Below are positions 16,989-25,968 of a stretch of DNA of 64,000 bases, piece after piece. Within the stretch, counting starts at the first letter, position 1; the number at the start of each line of letters is the position of its first letter. Source of the DNA: an uncultured Sunxiuqinia sp. (GTDB lineage Bacteria > Bacteroidota > Bacteroidia > Bacteroidales > Prolixibacteraceae). Location: assembly GCF_963678245.1 (NCBI RefSeq), contig NZ_OY782773.1, forward strand, positions 186,001 through 250,000. The letters run 5' to 3'. Below the pieces are notes generated by a model. That model did no database searches. It was not told the DNA's origin and was given only the letters and a program-made list of their open reading frames with translations. Position numbers and translations under genes: made by a program.

Positions 16989-17528
16989 ATGTTTGAAAAA
17001 ATTGAAACTGAAATCCCGGGCTTATTTATTATTAAGCCTCGGGTTTTTTCAGATGACCGCGGACTTTTTATTAAACTATTCCACGATAAACTATTTGAAA
17101 AACTAGGACTGAGAAGCGATTTTAAAGAGGAGTATTATTCAACTTCGGAAAGAGGAGTTGTGCGTGGGCTTCATTTTCAAGCTCCACCTGAGCAGCACGT
17201 TAAATGTATTAGTTGTATACAAGGAGAGCTTTTTGATGCAGTAGTGGATTTACGCAAAGATTCGCCAACCTATGGTAAGCATTTTACGATCACTCTCAAT
17301 AGTAAAGAGCCTACGATATTATATATTCCGGAAGGTATGGCACACGGTTTTATGTCACTTGCTAGTGACACGGTTTTTCTGAATAAAACAACTTCAGTGT
17401 TTAATGCTGATTGTGATACGGGCGTTCGCTGGGATTCTTGTGGGATTAAATGGCCCAATATCCCTGTTATTCTTTCAGAGAAAGATGAAAATATGGTGCC
17501 TTTTGAAAAGTATGAAAGTCCGTTTTAA
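16989..17528 (+). CDS. dTDP-4-dehydrorhamnose 3,5-epimerase-like protein (RmlC family)
   Basis: 179-residue cupin of the RmlC family. The N-terminal IPGLFIIKPRVFSDDRGLFIKLF, the catalytic histidine in VVRGLHFQAPP, DAVVDLRKDSPTYG and IPEGMAHGF are all present. The rest of the dTDP-rhamnose pathway (RmlA, RmlB, RmlD) is not in the window. It may therefore act on a CDP- or UDP-linked keto sugar made by its neighbours rather than on dTDP-rhamnose. It starts 2 bp after the dehydrogenase and ends 14 bp before the SAF-domain oxidoreductase. Confidence 0.87.
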   Translation: MFEKIETEIPGLFIIKPRVFSDDRGLFIKLFHDKLFEKLGLRSDFKEEYYSTSERGVVRGLHFQAPPEQHVKCISCIQGELFDAVVDLRKDSPTYGKHFTITLNSKEPTILYIPEGMAHGFMSLASDTVFLNKTTSVFNADCDTGVRWDSCGIKWPNIPVILSEKDENMVPFEKYESPF

Positions 17529-17542
17529 AAAAATTGAATGAA

Positions 17543-18847
17543 ATGTATATAATTGACCAGAAACTCAAAGAAAGAGAAGCATCAAATAATCCAATCAAAG
17601 TTGGAGTGATTGGTGCTGGAGAAATGGGTAAAGGATTAATCAACCAAATTTGTCGTTATACACCCGGGATGATTGTTGCCGCGGTATACAATCGAACGGT
17701 TGAAAAAGTTGAGCAAGCCATGTTTGCTTCAGGTGTCAGAGGCACTCAGGTTGTTAAGTCTGAGCGTGAAATGACAATCGCAATTGAGAATGGAAAGACG
17801 GCTGTAACGAATGATATTGATGTATTAATCGAGTGCTCGGGAGTGGATGTATTGGTTGAAATGACCGGACATATTACTTTTGCTTTAGAGAGTATTTTAA
17901 AAGCATTTGAAAAAGGAAAGCATGTTGTCTCATTTAATGCAGAACTGGAAGCAACATTTGGCCCACTTTTAAAAGCTAAAGCAGCTGAAAACAATGTGCT
18001 TTACACATTGGGAGACGGCGATCAGCCGGGGGTTACTCAAAACTTGTTCCGACATGTTAAAATGATGGGTTTTGAACCTCTTCTTTGTGGTAATATCAAA
18101 GGTTTGCAAGACCATTATCGAAATCCATCAACCCAGGCTTCTTTTGCCAAACAGTGGGATATGACTCCTGAGATGGTTACAAGCTTTGCAGATGGCACAA
18201 AAATATCATTTGAACAAGCGGTTACTGCCAATGCAACGAATATGAGTGTTGCTCAGCGTGGAATGATAGGACCCAATTTTAAAGGGCATGTTGATGAAAT
18301 GACTTCTGGTTTTTATCCTGATGTGGATAAGCTAAAGGAGCTTGGAGGAATTGTGGACTATGTTGTTGGAGGCAAACCCGGTCCCGGCGTATTTATCTAT
18401 GCAACTACGAATGATCCATTGTCGGCCAAATACCTCAAATATGGAAAATTAGGAGACGGACCATTATATAGTTTTTACGTCCCCTATCATCTTCTCTTTT
18501 TTGAGTTGGCATTTTCAATTGCAAGACTAATAGACTTTAAAGATATTACGCTTAATGCAGAATATGGAATGAAAGTAGAAGTTGTTACAGTTGCTAAAGA
18601 GGATCTGAAACCCGGAGATAAAATTGATGGATTGGGGGGGTATAAAACATATGGGATATGTGACAACACTGTTTCCGCTAGAGCAGATAACCTCTTGCCA
18701 ATTGGATTAGCCGAAAACTGTGTCGTCAAAAGGTCATTAAAGAAAGATGAACTGATTGCACTAGATCATATCGAATTCCATAATCCGGCATTGCTCGAGC
18801 AATATAAAGGACAGATTGTGAAATCTGGCGAGTATACGGTGTCTTGA
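17543..18847 (+). CDS. NAD(P)-dependent oxidoreductase with C-terminal SAF domain (homoserine-dehydrogenase-like)
   Basis: 434-residue protein. An N-terminal Rossmann domain (VGVIGAGEMGKGL near residue 20) is followed by segments like those of homoserine dehydrogenase-type oxidoreductases. The C-terminal KPGDKIDGLGGYKTYG and AENCVVKRSLKKDE resemble an SAF domain. Its place directly after an RmlC-like epimerase in a nucleotide-sugar operon suggests reduction or oxidation of a sugar intermediate rather than amino-acid metabolism, but the substrate is unknown. An in-frame TTG nine bases upstream is less likely than the ATG at 17543. Confidence 0.75.
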   Translation: MYIIDQKLKEREASNNPIKVGVIGAGEMGKGLINQICRYTPGMIVAAVYNRTVEKVEQAMFASGVRGTQVVKSEREMTIAIENGKTAVTNDIDVLIECSGVDVLVEMTGHITFALESILKAFEKGKHVVSFNAELEATFGPLLKAKAAENNVLYTLGDGDQPGVTQNLFRHVKMMGFEPLLCGNIKGLQDHYRNPSTQASFAKQWDMTPEMVTSFADGTKISFEQAVTANATNMSVAQRGMIGPNFKGHVDEMTSGFYPDVDKLKELGGIVDYVVGGKPGPGVFIYATTNDPLSAKYLKYGKLGDGPLYSFYVPYHLLFFELAFSIARLIDFKDITLNAEYGMKVEVVTVAKEDLKPGDKIDGLGGYKTYGICDNTVSARADNLLPIGLAENCVVKRSLKKDELIALDHIEFHNPALLEQYKGQIVKSGEYTVS

Positions 18848-18890
18848 AAACTGAAGAAGAGATTTTCTTACTTCTGTATAATTTGTAAAT

Positions 18891-20057
18891 ATGAAAATAG
18901 CAATACTTACTCAGCCTTTACATGTGAATTATGGCGGGTTATTACAGAATTTTGCCCTTCAAAAAGTATTAAAAGATATGGGACATGAGGTTTACACTGT
19001 TGATCTCCCATTTCGAGATTTTTGGTATAGTAAATATCGAGCGATCGCTGCTAATATTGTAAAAAAATATATATTGGGAAGAAAAGAGATTTCAAACATT
19101 ATCCCTAAATCAAATGCCCCAACAGCTAAAGAGAAATTGATAATTAGTCAATACACTGAAAAATTTATTAGTGAGAATATTGATCTTACACAAAGGATTT
19201 CAATTGTTGAAAAACTACCAAAATTAAGAAACTATAATTTTGATGCTTTTGTTGTGGGAAGTGATCAGGTTTGGAGAATGGCTTATTCTCCGGGTATTTT
19301 TGCCTTTTTCTTAGATTTTCTTTTTAAAAATGAGAATATAACTAAAATTGCTTATGCGGCCTCTTTCGGTATTGATTATTGGGAATACGATGAAGTTACT
19401 ACTAATAAGCTCAAACTGTTAATCCAAAAGTTTGATGCAATTTCAGTGAGGGAGAAATCAGGCGTAAAACTTTGTAGAAAGTATCTGGATGTAAATGCAA
19501 ATTTTGTTTTAGATCCTACATTTTTATTAAAGAAAGAGCATTATGTCTTATTTGCAGAAAAAGCTCAATCTTATTTCTCCCCCCATAGTAAATCCATTTT
19601 GCTTTATGTGCTGGATGATTCTGCTATGAAACGGAAAGTTATTGCAGTAGTACAAGAAATGTTGGGAATGAAAACCACTTCGGCAATGCCAGAGAAGAAA
19701 TATGAAGAAAAAAATTGGAGCGACGTTGAAGAGTGTGTTTATCCTCCAGTTGAGAATTGGGTGAGGAATTTTATGGATGCAGAATTTGTAATAACTGATT
19801 CATTTCATGGAACTTTGTTCTCAATCATTTTTAACAAACAATTTCTTGTAATTGGGAATAAAGAACGGGGATTATCGCGGTTTAATTCTATTTTAGGAGA
19901 GTTGAATTTAGAAGATAGGATGATTATAGATGAAAAAGGATTGACTAATGATTTTATGACCACACCGATTAACTATGAAAAAGTGAATGAAATGTTATCA
20001 GATATGCAGGATTTATCAATTCACTTTTTAGAGGAATCGTTAGGAGTCAAGAATTGA
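18891..20057 (+). CDS. Polysaccharide pyruvyl transferase family protein
   Basis: 388-residue protein of the polysaccharide pyruvyl transferase family (CsaB/WcaK-like), which transfers pyruvate from phosphoenolpyruvate onto a sugar as a ketal. MKIAILTQPLHVNYGGLLQNFAL is a typical start, and FDAFVVGSDQVWR, YAASFG, SVREKSGVKLC, VLDPTFLL and DSFHGTLFSIIFNKQF are all family marks. It is followed 30 bp later by an F420-dehydrogenase-beta-like protein, a pairing often seen in polysaccharide loci. It would give the polymer an acidic group. Confidence 0.9.
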   Translation: MKIAILTQPLHVNYGGLLQNFALQKVLKDMGHEVYTVDLPFRDFWYSKYRAIAANIVKKYILGRKEISNIIPKSNAPTAKEKLIISQYTEKFISENIDLTQRISIVEKLPKLRNYNFDAFVVGSDQVWRMAYSPGIFAFFLDFLFKNENITKIAYAASFGIDYWEYDEVTTNKLKLLIQKFDAISVREKSGVKLCRKYLDVNANFVLDPTFLLKKEHYVLFAEKAQSYFSPHSKSILLYVLDDSAMKRKVIAVVQEMLGMKTTSAMPEKKYEEKNWSDVEECVYPPVENWVRNFMDAEFVITDSFHGTLFSIIFNKQFLVIGNKERGLSRFNSILGELNLEDRMIIDEKGLTNDFMTTPINYEKVNEMLSDMQDLSIHFLEESLGVKN

Positions 20058-20087
20058 CAATAATTACAGGTAAACAATTGATTTGAG

Positions 20088-21503
20088 ATGACAGAAGTTA
20101 GAGAACTATTTGAAACAGTAATTAAAAATAATTATTGTATAGGTTGTGGTGCATGTGCTTCAGTAAAAGATTCACCTTTTGAAATCAAAATGAATGAATA
20201 CGGTAATCTGGTTGCATTTGCTGATGAGGATGAACTTGATAATAGTAATGCAAAGGTCTTAAATATTTGCCCTTTTTCTGAGAAATCGAAAAATGAAGAC
20301 TTATTAGGGAAAGAATATTTTCCCAATAATAAGGTTGAAGACCATATGCTTGGGAAATATCTATCCTGTTATGCTGGATATGTTGTTGATGGAGAATTCC
20401 GAAAGCAGGGAGGTTCTGGAGGAATGGGAAAATGGTTGGGCTATACATTATTGGAGAAAGACATGATTGATTATTTCATTCAAGTAGCTCCTAATATGAA
20501 AAAGAAAGTAGATGATCATTTGTTTGAATACAAAATTTTTACAAATTACAATGATATTGTTGCTGGTTCAAAATCGGCTTATTACCCAACAACCTTATTC
20601 GATGTTATTAATTTCGTTAAAAAGAATGAAGGGCGTTATGCTATTACAGGAGTTCCATGTTTTATTAAAACCTTGAGATTAATTGGAATAGAAAATTCTG
20701 AATTTAGAGAAAGGATAAAATATACAATTGGGATTATCTGTGGAGGTATGAAAAGTGCCAATCAGGCATCTATTATTGGGATGCAGATGGGAGTTAGCCC
20801 AAAAGATTTAACTGGGATTGATTTTCGAAGAAAGTTTGAAGACATGCCTGCTTATCGTAAAACATACCAGGTTTGGTCAAGAAAAGATAAAATAGAAAGA
20901 TATGAAGAAGAAAGTAGGCTATATGGCACCGATTGGGGAATAGGCTTTTTTAAACCCATGGCTTGTGAATTTTGTGATGACGTTGTCGGTGAGACAGCCG
21001 ACATTTCATTAGGAGATGCCTGGCTTCCCAAGTATAGCTCGGATCCAAAGGGAACCAATGTTGTTATCGTTCGCAATAGAGAATTACAAAAGTTACTTGA
21101 AGAGGCCAATGAACACAAGTCTATATCAATAGAACCTTTAACAAGCGAAGAGGTAGTTCAATCTCAGGCGGGGGGCTTTAGACATAGACGAGAGGCTTTA
21201 TCAGTCCGGATTGCAAATAAGGAATCTCAAAATAAATGGTACCCGCCTAAGAGAATTAATAAAATAGATTATAAAATATCTAAAAAAAGACATAAGATAT
21301 ATAATTTGAGAGAAACTATTTCTCAAAACAGCCATATTGCAGCCCTTGACGCAATTCAAAAGAAAGATTTTTCTTTATTTAAAGCCAAAATGGATCCTTT
21401 TCTGATTCAATATAATAACTTAAATAAGCCCACTTTTTTTGATAAACTGAATAGGTTACTTAGGGATACTGTAAAAAGGTTTTTTAGTTTTTTTGATAAA
21501 TAA
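20088..21503 (+). CDS. Coenzyme F420 hydrogenase/dehydrogenase beta-subunit family Fe-S protein
   Basis: 471-residue protein with the FrhB/FdhB-type architecture. A ferredoxin-like start (NNYCIGCGACAS, with a further ICPF cysteine) is followed by GGSGGMGKWLGYTLLE and GVPCFIKTLRLIG. The cysteine pair in ACEFCDDVVGETADISLGDAW follows. Proteins of this type sit beside pyruvyl transferases in many capsule clusters. Coenzyme F420 is not generally made by Bacteroidota, so a flavin/Fe-S redox role in sugar or pyruvyl modification is more likely, but is unproven. It lies within the operon, with a 44-bp gap to the flippase. Confidence 0.83.
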   Translation: MTEVRELFETVIKNNYCIGCGACASVKDSPFEIKMNEYGNLVAFADEDELDNSNAKVLNICPFSEKSKNEDLLGKEYFPNNKVEDHMLGKYLSCYAGYVVDGEFRKQGGSGGMGKWLGYTLLEKDMIDYFIQVAPNMKKKVDDHLFEYKIFTNYNDIVAGSKSAYYPTTLFDVINFVKKNEGRYAITGVPCFIKTLRLIGIENSEFRERIKYTIGIICGGMKSANQASIIGMQMGVSPKDLTGIDFRRKFEDMPAYRKTYQVWSRKDKIERYEEESRLYGTDWGIGFFKPMACEFCDDVVGETADISLGDAWLPKYSSDPKGTNVVIVRNRELQKLLEEANEHKSISIEPLTSEEVVQSQAGGFRHRREALSVRIANKESQNKWYPPKRINKIDYKISKKRHKIYNLRETISQNSHIAALDAIQKKDFSLFKAKMDPFLIQYNNLNKPTFFDKLNRLLRDTVKRFFSFFDK

Positions 21504-21547
21504 ATTGAAACAAATGGTAGTGACTTTTTTGATAAAACACCTTTTTT

Positions 21548-23068
21548 ATGTCTGAATCAAATAACCAAAGGATAGCCAAGAATACGATATTGCTTTATAT
21601 CAGGATGGGATTTTCTATTGTGGTATCTTTATATACTGCTCGTATTGTATTGGAATCTCTCGGTGTCGAAGATTATGGCGTTTATAATGTTGTAGGAGGA
21701 TTTGTGGCCATGTTTTCCTTGATTTCTGGCTCATTATCAAGTGCATCTACAAGATTTCTTACTTTTGAGTTGGGACGAGAAAATCAAGCGGAGCTTAAAA
21801 AGGTATTTTCAACATCTATAAATATTCATTTGATTTTAGCGTTCTTAATTTTAATTATTGCTGAAGTTGCAGGTATTTGGTTTTTAAATAATAAAATGAA
21901 CATACCAGCAGACAGATTAGTCGCTGCTAATTGGACTTTTCAGTTTTCTATTTTATCGTTTGTCGTCAGTTTGATCAGCGTTCCTTATAATTCTGTGATT
22001 ATTGCCCATGAGCATATGAAAGCCTTTGCATATATATCTATCTTAGAAGTTATTCTAAAGCTCATTATTGTTTTATTATTGACCATTTCGCCCTATGACA
22101 AGTTAATTAGTTACTCGCTTCTTTTGCTTGTTGTTGCAATTGTTATCAGAGTAATTTATGGAATCTATTGTCATTATAATTTTGAAGAAAGTAAGTATTC
22201 TTTTGTTTTCGATAAGAAGCTATTTAAGCAGATGAGCGGATTTGCTGGCTGGAATTTTATTGGAACATCAGCATTGCTTTTAAAAGACCAAGGTGTAAAT
22301 ATTTTGCTTAATATATTTGCAGGTCCAGCAGTTAACGCAGCCAGAGGAATTTCATACCAAGTAAAAGGAGCAATTGGTGGATTTGCTCATAATTTTATGA
22401 CCGCAATAAATCCTCAAATTACAAAATCATATGCCTCAGGGGACAAAGAATATATGATGACTTTGATTCATCAAGGGGCAAGATTGTCATATTATTTGCT
22501 GTTTTTTTTGTCGTTACCACTTTTTGTAGAGGCCAATACAGTGTTGGATATCTGGTTAAAGGATGTGCCAGAGCATGCTGTTAATTTTGCGCGACTAATC
22601 TTGATTCTTACATTAGTTGATTCTCTATCAGAAACTCTAGTAATAGCTATGCTAGCAACTGGCAAAATCAAAAAATACCAATTGATCGTTGGCGGAATAC
22701 AGCTACTGAATTTCCCGTTTTCATATTTTTTGCTAAAAATAGGTTTCTTCCCGGAAGTTACGATGATTGTGGCAATTAGCTTATCAATTGTCAGCTTATT
22801 TGCACGTTTATATCTTTTGAGAGGGATGATCAATTTGGCATTTTCCGTATTTTTCAAACAGGTAATAATTAATGTTTTGTTAGTATCGGTCCTTTCAATA
22901 TTTATACCATATTGGGTATACTTATCTTTTGAAAGCGGTTGGATTCGGTTACTATTTGTATGCATGGTGAGTGTGGTATCTACGTTGTCTGCGATATACT
23001 TCGTAGGATGTTCAAAGCGAGAACGGAGTTGGATAAATAAAAAAATACAAACAGTATTAATTAGATAG
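21548..23068 (+). CDS. Wzx-like oligosaccharide flippase
   Basis: 506-residue integral membrane protein, about 14 hydrophobic helices, of the MOP superfamily. It starts NQRIAKNTILLYIRMGFSIVVSLYTARIVLESLG, then GVYNVVGGFVAMFSLISGSL, as in many Bacteroidota Wzx proteins. MSGFAGWNFIGTSALLLKDQG precedes the second half. It is the flippase most likely to serve the repeat unit built by this operon. It is followed by a 119-bp gap with overlapping inverted repeats. Confidence 0.9.
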   Translation: MSESNNQRIAKNTILLYIRMGFSIVVSLYTARIVLESLGVEDYGVYNVVGGFVAMFSLISGSLSSASTRFLTFELGRENQAELKKVFSTSINIHLILAFLILIIAEVAGIWFLNNKMNIPADRLVAANWTFQFSILSFVVSLISVPYNSVIIAHEHMKAFAYISILEVILKLIIVLLLTISPYDKLISYSLLLLVVAIVIRVIYGIYCHYNFEESKYSFVFDKKLFKQMSGFAGWNFIGTSALLLKDQGVNILLNIFAGPAVNAARGISYQVKGAIGGFAHNFMTAINPQITKSYASGDKEYMMTLIHQGARLSYYLLFFLSLPLFVEANTVLDIWLKDVPEHAVNFARLILILTLVDSLSETLVIAMLATGKIKKYQLIVGGIQLLNFPFSYFLLKIGFFPEVTMIVAISLSIVSLFARLYLLRGMINLAFSVFFKQVIINVLLVSVLSIFIPYWVYLSFESGWIRLLFVCMVSVVSTLSAIYFVGCSKRERSWINKKIQTVLIR

Positions 23069-23099
23069 AGCTAAAAGAGTTTGAATGGTGAAGTTCTGA

Positions 23100-23154
23100 A
23101 GTGCATAGAGAATCGTTTATGCACTAATATGTGCCTTATAATCAAATGTGCATA
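23100..23154 (+). promoter_or_regulatory. Two mutually exclusive hairpins between flippase and GT2
   Basis: AGTGCATA (23100-23107) can pair with TATGCACT (23118-23125). The same TATGCAC can instead pair with GTGCATA at 23148-23154. Alternative pairing of one shared arm is typical of attenuators, but no T-run follows. The role is therefore open; it could be RNA processing or protection within the operon. Confidence 0.4.
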
Positions 23155-23187
23155 ATTTCTTGTACTGTTTAAAAAAACAATTCACAC

Positions 23188-24195
23188 ATGGGTGCAACCA
23201 CATTATTGATTTCTATTATTGTTCCAGTTTACAATGCTAATAAATACCTTGATGAATGTATTAATAGCATTTTAAATCAGTCATTTAATTCCTTTGAATT
23301 GTTAATGGTGAATGATGGCAGTACGGATGATTCTGGTAGAATTTGCGATGAAATAGCGTCTACGGATGGTCGAGTAAGAGTTTTTCATAAAAAGAATGGA
23401 GGAGTCACTTCTGCAAGAAAGGTGGGATGGCAAAACTCAAAATGTAAATGGGTAGTATTTGTAGATGCAGACGACGTTTTACATGCTGACTGTTTAGATG
23501 TGCTTTATAAAAATGCAATCGATCGAAACTGTGATATTGTAAATGGAAGTTTTGAAAGCTTCCCAAACGGTAGGTTGTGGAGGCATAAAACATTGGGAAT
23601 GTTGTCGCAAAATGATTATCTAAAATCCCTTTTATTGGGAGAAACATACGGGGTACTGTATGCTTCCCTTTATAAGAGAGAAATTATCAAAGATTCTTCG
23701 TTTTCTTTTGATTCGTCTATAAAAATTGGAGAAGATGTATTGACAAAAATAGAAATTGGCTTTAGAGCAAAAGCGATATTAAATATTAGCGATGTGGTGT
23801 ATGATTATAGGGATAATGAGTCATCTGCAATGAATAATACTATATTGCATCCGTCATATTACGATAGATACCATAAATATAAGAAAGACTTATTTGTTAA
23901 TTCGGGGCTTTTGAGTACAGAGATTAAGGAGGTATTGGAGAAAGAGAAAATAAATTCTCAAATAGACGCTTTCTTTTCTCCATATATTTATTTTGATGGT
24001 CAATATTTTAACAATTTAAATAAGTACACAAAAACATATTCGATTTCGAACATAGATCAAGGTACAACTCGTGTTTTCTTTTTGGCTCTTAGATTTAAGA
24101 TTCTTTCTAAAGTAATTAAGTCTCTTTATGGGTATGCTTATAGGCTTAAGCATCGAAATCACAGTCTTAAAAACAATAAAAAGATAATTTATTAA
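23188..24195 (+). CDS. Glycosyltransferase family 2
   Basis: 335-residue GT-A enzyme. ISIIVPVYNANKYLDECINSIL, LLMVNDGSTDDSG and FVDADDVLH (DxD metal site near residue 95) are the classic GT2 sequence. IGEDVLTKIEIG follows, with the acidic ED of the catalytic region. The C-terminus is basic (RLKHRNHSLKNNKK), perhaps touching the membrane. It is in the middle of the polysaccharide operon. Confidence 0.9.
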   Translation: MGATTLLISIIVPVYNANKYLDECINSILNQSFNSFELLMVNDGSTDDSGRICDEIASTDGRVRVFHKKNGGVTSARKVGWQNSKCKWVVFVDADDVLHADCLDVLYKNAIDRNCDIVNGSFESFPNGRLWRHKTLGMLSQNDYLKSLLLGETYGVLYASLYKREIIKDSSFSFDSSIKIGEDVLTKIEIGFRAKAILNISDVVYDYRDNESSAMNNTILHPSYYDRYHKYKKDLFVNSGLLSTEIKEVLEKEKINSQIDAFFSPYIYFDGQYFNNLNKYTKTYSISNIDQGTTRVFFLALRFKILSKVIKSLYGYAYRLKHRNHSLKNNKKIIY

Positions 24196-24214
24196 TCATC
24201 AATTATGTTCTGTC

Positions 24215-25180
24215 ATGAAGATATACTATTTTTTCTTGAAAATACTTAGACAATTATATTTTATTGTGCGTCCAGATGCTAAGCCTAGTCTGCGAAACTG
24301 GAAGATGTTTTCAGATAAGGAATATGCAAATGATTTAATATATAATGCATTGTTAAACGATGAGCCATGTATGGTTGCTCGCTTTGGGTCTACTGAGATG
24401 TTAAATTTAGTCAACTACATAGGTGTTAAGCATAAAAATCGCTTCAAGAATTATAAAACTTATATTCAGGGCAAAACACCGCCTTGGTGGTGGGAGCAAT
24501 CAACGATTGATCAATTAAATCTATGGTCAGGTTTTTTCCCAGCACAAAAGAATAAAGTCGAAGAGTTTTGTGAGCTGTTTTTAAGTGATATAAAGCAGGT
24601 AGATATCTTAGGGTCATGGTTAATGGATGAACAGTATTTTAATATGGAACTTCGTTCCGTTAAAAAAGTTGTTTTAGAAGATTTGGAGCCATTTTTTGCT
24701 TCTAACCCATGGACCAAAGCATTGAAAGGGAAGAAGGTTTTGATTGTTCATCCTTTTGTCGAAACCATTGAAAGACAGTATCAAAAAAGAGAATTGTTAT
24801 TTGAAAATGAGTTATTGCCAGAGTTTGAGCTTAAAACGTTAAAGGCAGTACAAAGCATCGCTGGTAGTAAAACCCAGTTCTCTGATTGGTTTGAAGCACT
24901 GGATTTTATGAAGCAACAAATTGATTCAATTGATTATGATATTTGTATTGTAGGTGCAGGAGCATATGGATTCTCGCTTGCTGCACATGTAAAAAGAAAA
25001 GGGAAAAAAGCGATTCATTTGGCAGGAGCCACCCAATTATTATTTGGAATTATCGGGAAAAGGTGGGAAGAGTTTGTCGTGTGGCCCTATTCTAATCTTT
25101 TTAATGAGCATTGGGTCCGTCCTGGTGAGACGGAAAGACCCCAAGGTGCAAATAAAGTAGAGGGTGCCTGTTATTGGTAA
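24215..25180 (+). CDS. Putative GT-D-fold glycosyltransferase-like protein
   Basis: 321-residue protein. The pattern CMVARFGSTEM near residue 55, a central KGKKVLIVHPFVE and a C-terminal CIVGAGAYGFSLAAHVKRKGKKAIHLAG resembles the GT-D/DUF1792-type transferases found in capsule and adhesin-glycosylation loci. A Trp-rich stretch (PPWWWEQST) is unusual. It is flanked by a GT2 and an acetyltransferase in the same operon. Family assignment is by pattern only and no catalytic residue can be proven, so another nucleotide-binding fold remains possible. Confidence 0.6.
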   Translation: MKIYYFFLKILRQLYFIVRPDAKPSLRNWKMFSDKEYANDLIYNALLNDEPCMVARFGSTEMLNLVNYIGVKHKNRFKNYKTYIQGKTPPWWWEQSTIDQLNLWSGFFPAQKNKVEEFCELFLSDIKQVDILGSWLMDEQYFNMELRSVKKVVLEDLEPFFASNPWTKALKGKKVLIVHPFVETIERQYQKRELLFENELLPEFELKTLKAVQSIAGSKTQFSDWFEALDFMKQQIDSIDYDICIVGAGAYGFSLAAHVKRKGKKAIHLAGATQLLFGIIGKRWEEFVVWPYSNLFNEHWVRPGETERPQGANKVEGACYW

Positions 25181-25193
25181 TTGTTAAATTTGT

Positions 25194-25865
25194 ATGAAAA
25201 TGATAAGTCGATTGATTTTAGCCCCGGTTGGATTTTTCTATAAACTTGTTGAAGCTCTAAAGGAAGGGTCAAGGGATGTTAAGAATAAACTTGACTATAA
25301 GAATGCTAGTATTGAATCTGGATGCTGTATAAATGAACGTAGCAAAATAAGTCAGCATGTGCATATCTTCGAAAATTCTACTATTAATTATTCTAAGATA
25401 TCGTCATTTACATACATCGGTCGGAATTGTCTTATCCAAAATGCATCTATCGGCAAGTTTTGTTCTATTGCATCAGATTGTATGATAGGCCTTGGAAGTC
25501 ATCCTCTTGACATGTTCTCTACTTCGCCCATTTTTTATAGAAGGGATAATCCATTGAAATTTGAGTTGATAGAAGAGGAAGTGAATATTGAAGAATACAG
25601 TGCAATAGAAATAGGGAATGATGTATGGATTGGTACTCGGGCAATTGTTTTAGATGGAGTGGTAATTGGGACAGGTGCAGTTATTGCTGCGGGCTCTGTA
25701 GTGACTAAAGATATACCTCCATATGCGATTGTTGGTGGAGTTCCCGCAAAAATTATTAAATATAGATTCTCAGAAGAAGTAATTTCAGGGTTGTTAGGCT
25801 CTAGATGGTGGGATTTGGATATTGAGGAAATTATCTCAAAAATGTCAAATCACAAATTAGACTAG
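25194..25865 (+). CDS. Hexapeptide-repeat (left-handed beta-helix) acyltransferase
   Basis: 223-residue O-acetyltransferase of the CatB/Vat-like LbH family. Imperfect hexapeptide turns run from about residue 60 (NYSKISSFTYIGRNCLIQNASIGKF) and again from about 140 (IGNDVWIGTRAIVLDGVVIG, GAVIAAGSVVTKDIPPYAIVGG). The loop GLGSHPLDMFSTSPIF holds the catalytic histidine usual for this group. It probably acetylates a sugar of the repeat unit using acetyl-CoA. A perfect hairpin and the polymerase gene follow. Confidence 0.9.
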   Translation: MKMISRLILAPVGFFYKLVEALKEGSRDVKNKLDYKNASIESGCCINERSKISQHVHIFENSTINYSKISSFTYIGRNCLIQNASIGKFCSIASDCMIGLGSHPLDMFSTSPIFYRRDNPLKFELIEEEVNIEEYSAIEIGNDVWIGTRAIVLDGVVIGTGAVIAAGSVVTKDIPPYAIVGGVPAKIIKYRFSEEVISGLLGSRWWDLDIEEIISKMSNHKLD

Positions 25866-25923
25866 TTTATAAAGTCAACCTTTGGAATGTTTTGTTTGTG
25901 TGTAAGGGTGCAGTATTCGAAAT

Positions 25924-25950
25924 TTCTATAGTAGCAAGGCTACTATAGAA
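25924..25950 (+). repeat. Perfect 12-bp hairpin upstream of the wzy-like gene
   Basis: TTCTATAGTAGC (25924-25935) is the exact complement of GCTACTATAGAA (25939-25950), with a 3-base loop. It is followed by TAAAAAAG rather than a T-run, so it is not a plus-strand terminator. The wzy-like ATG lies 19 bp beyond. It may mask or expose the ribosome binding region or stabilise the downstream RNA. Confidence 0.6.
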
Positions 25951-25968
25951 TAAAAAAGATAATATTAA

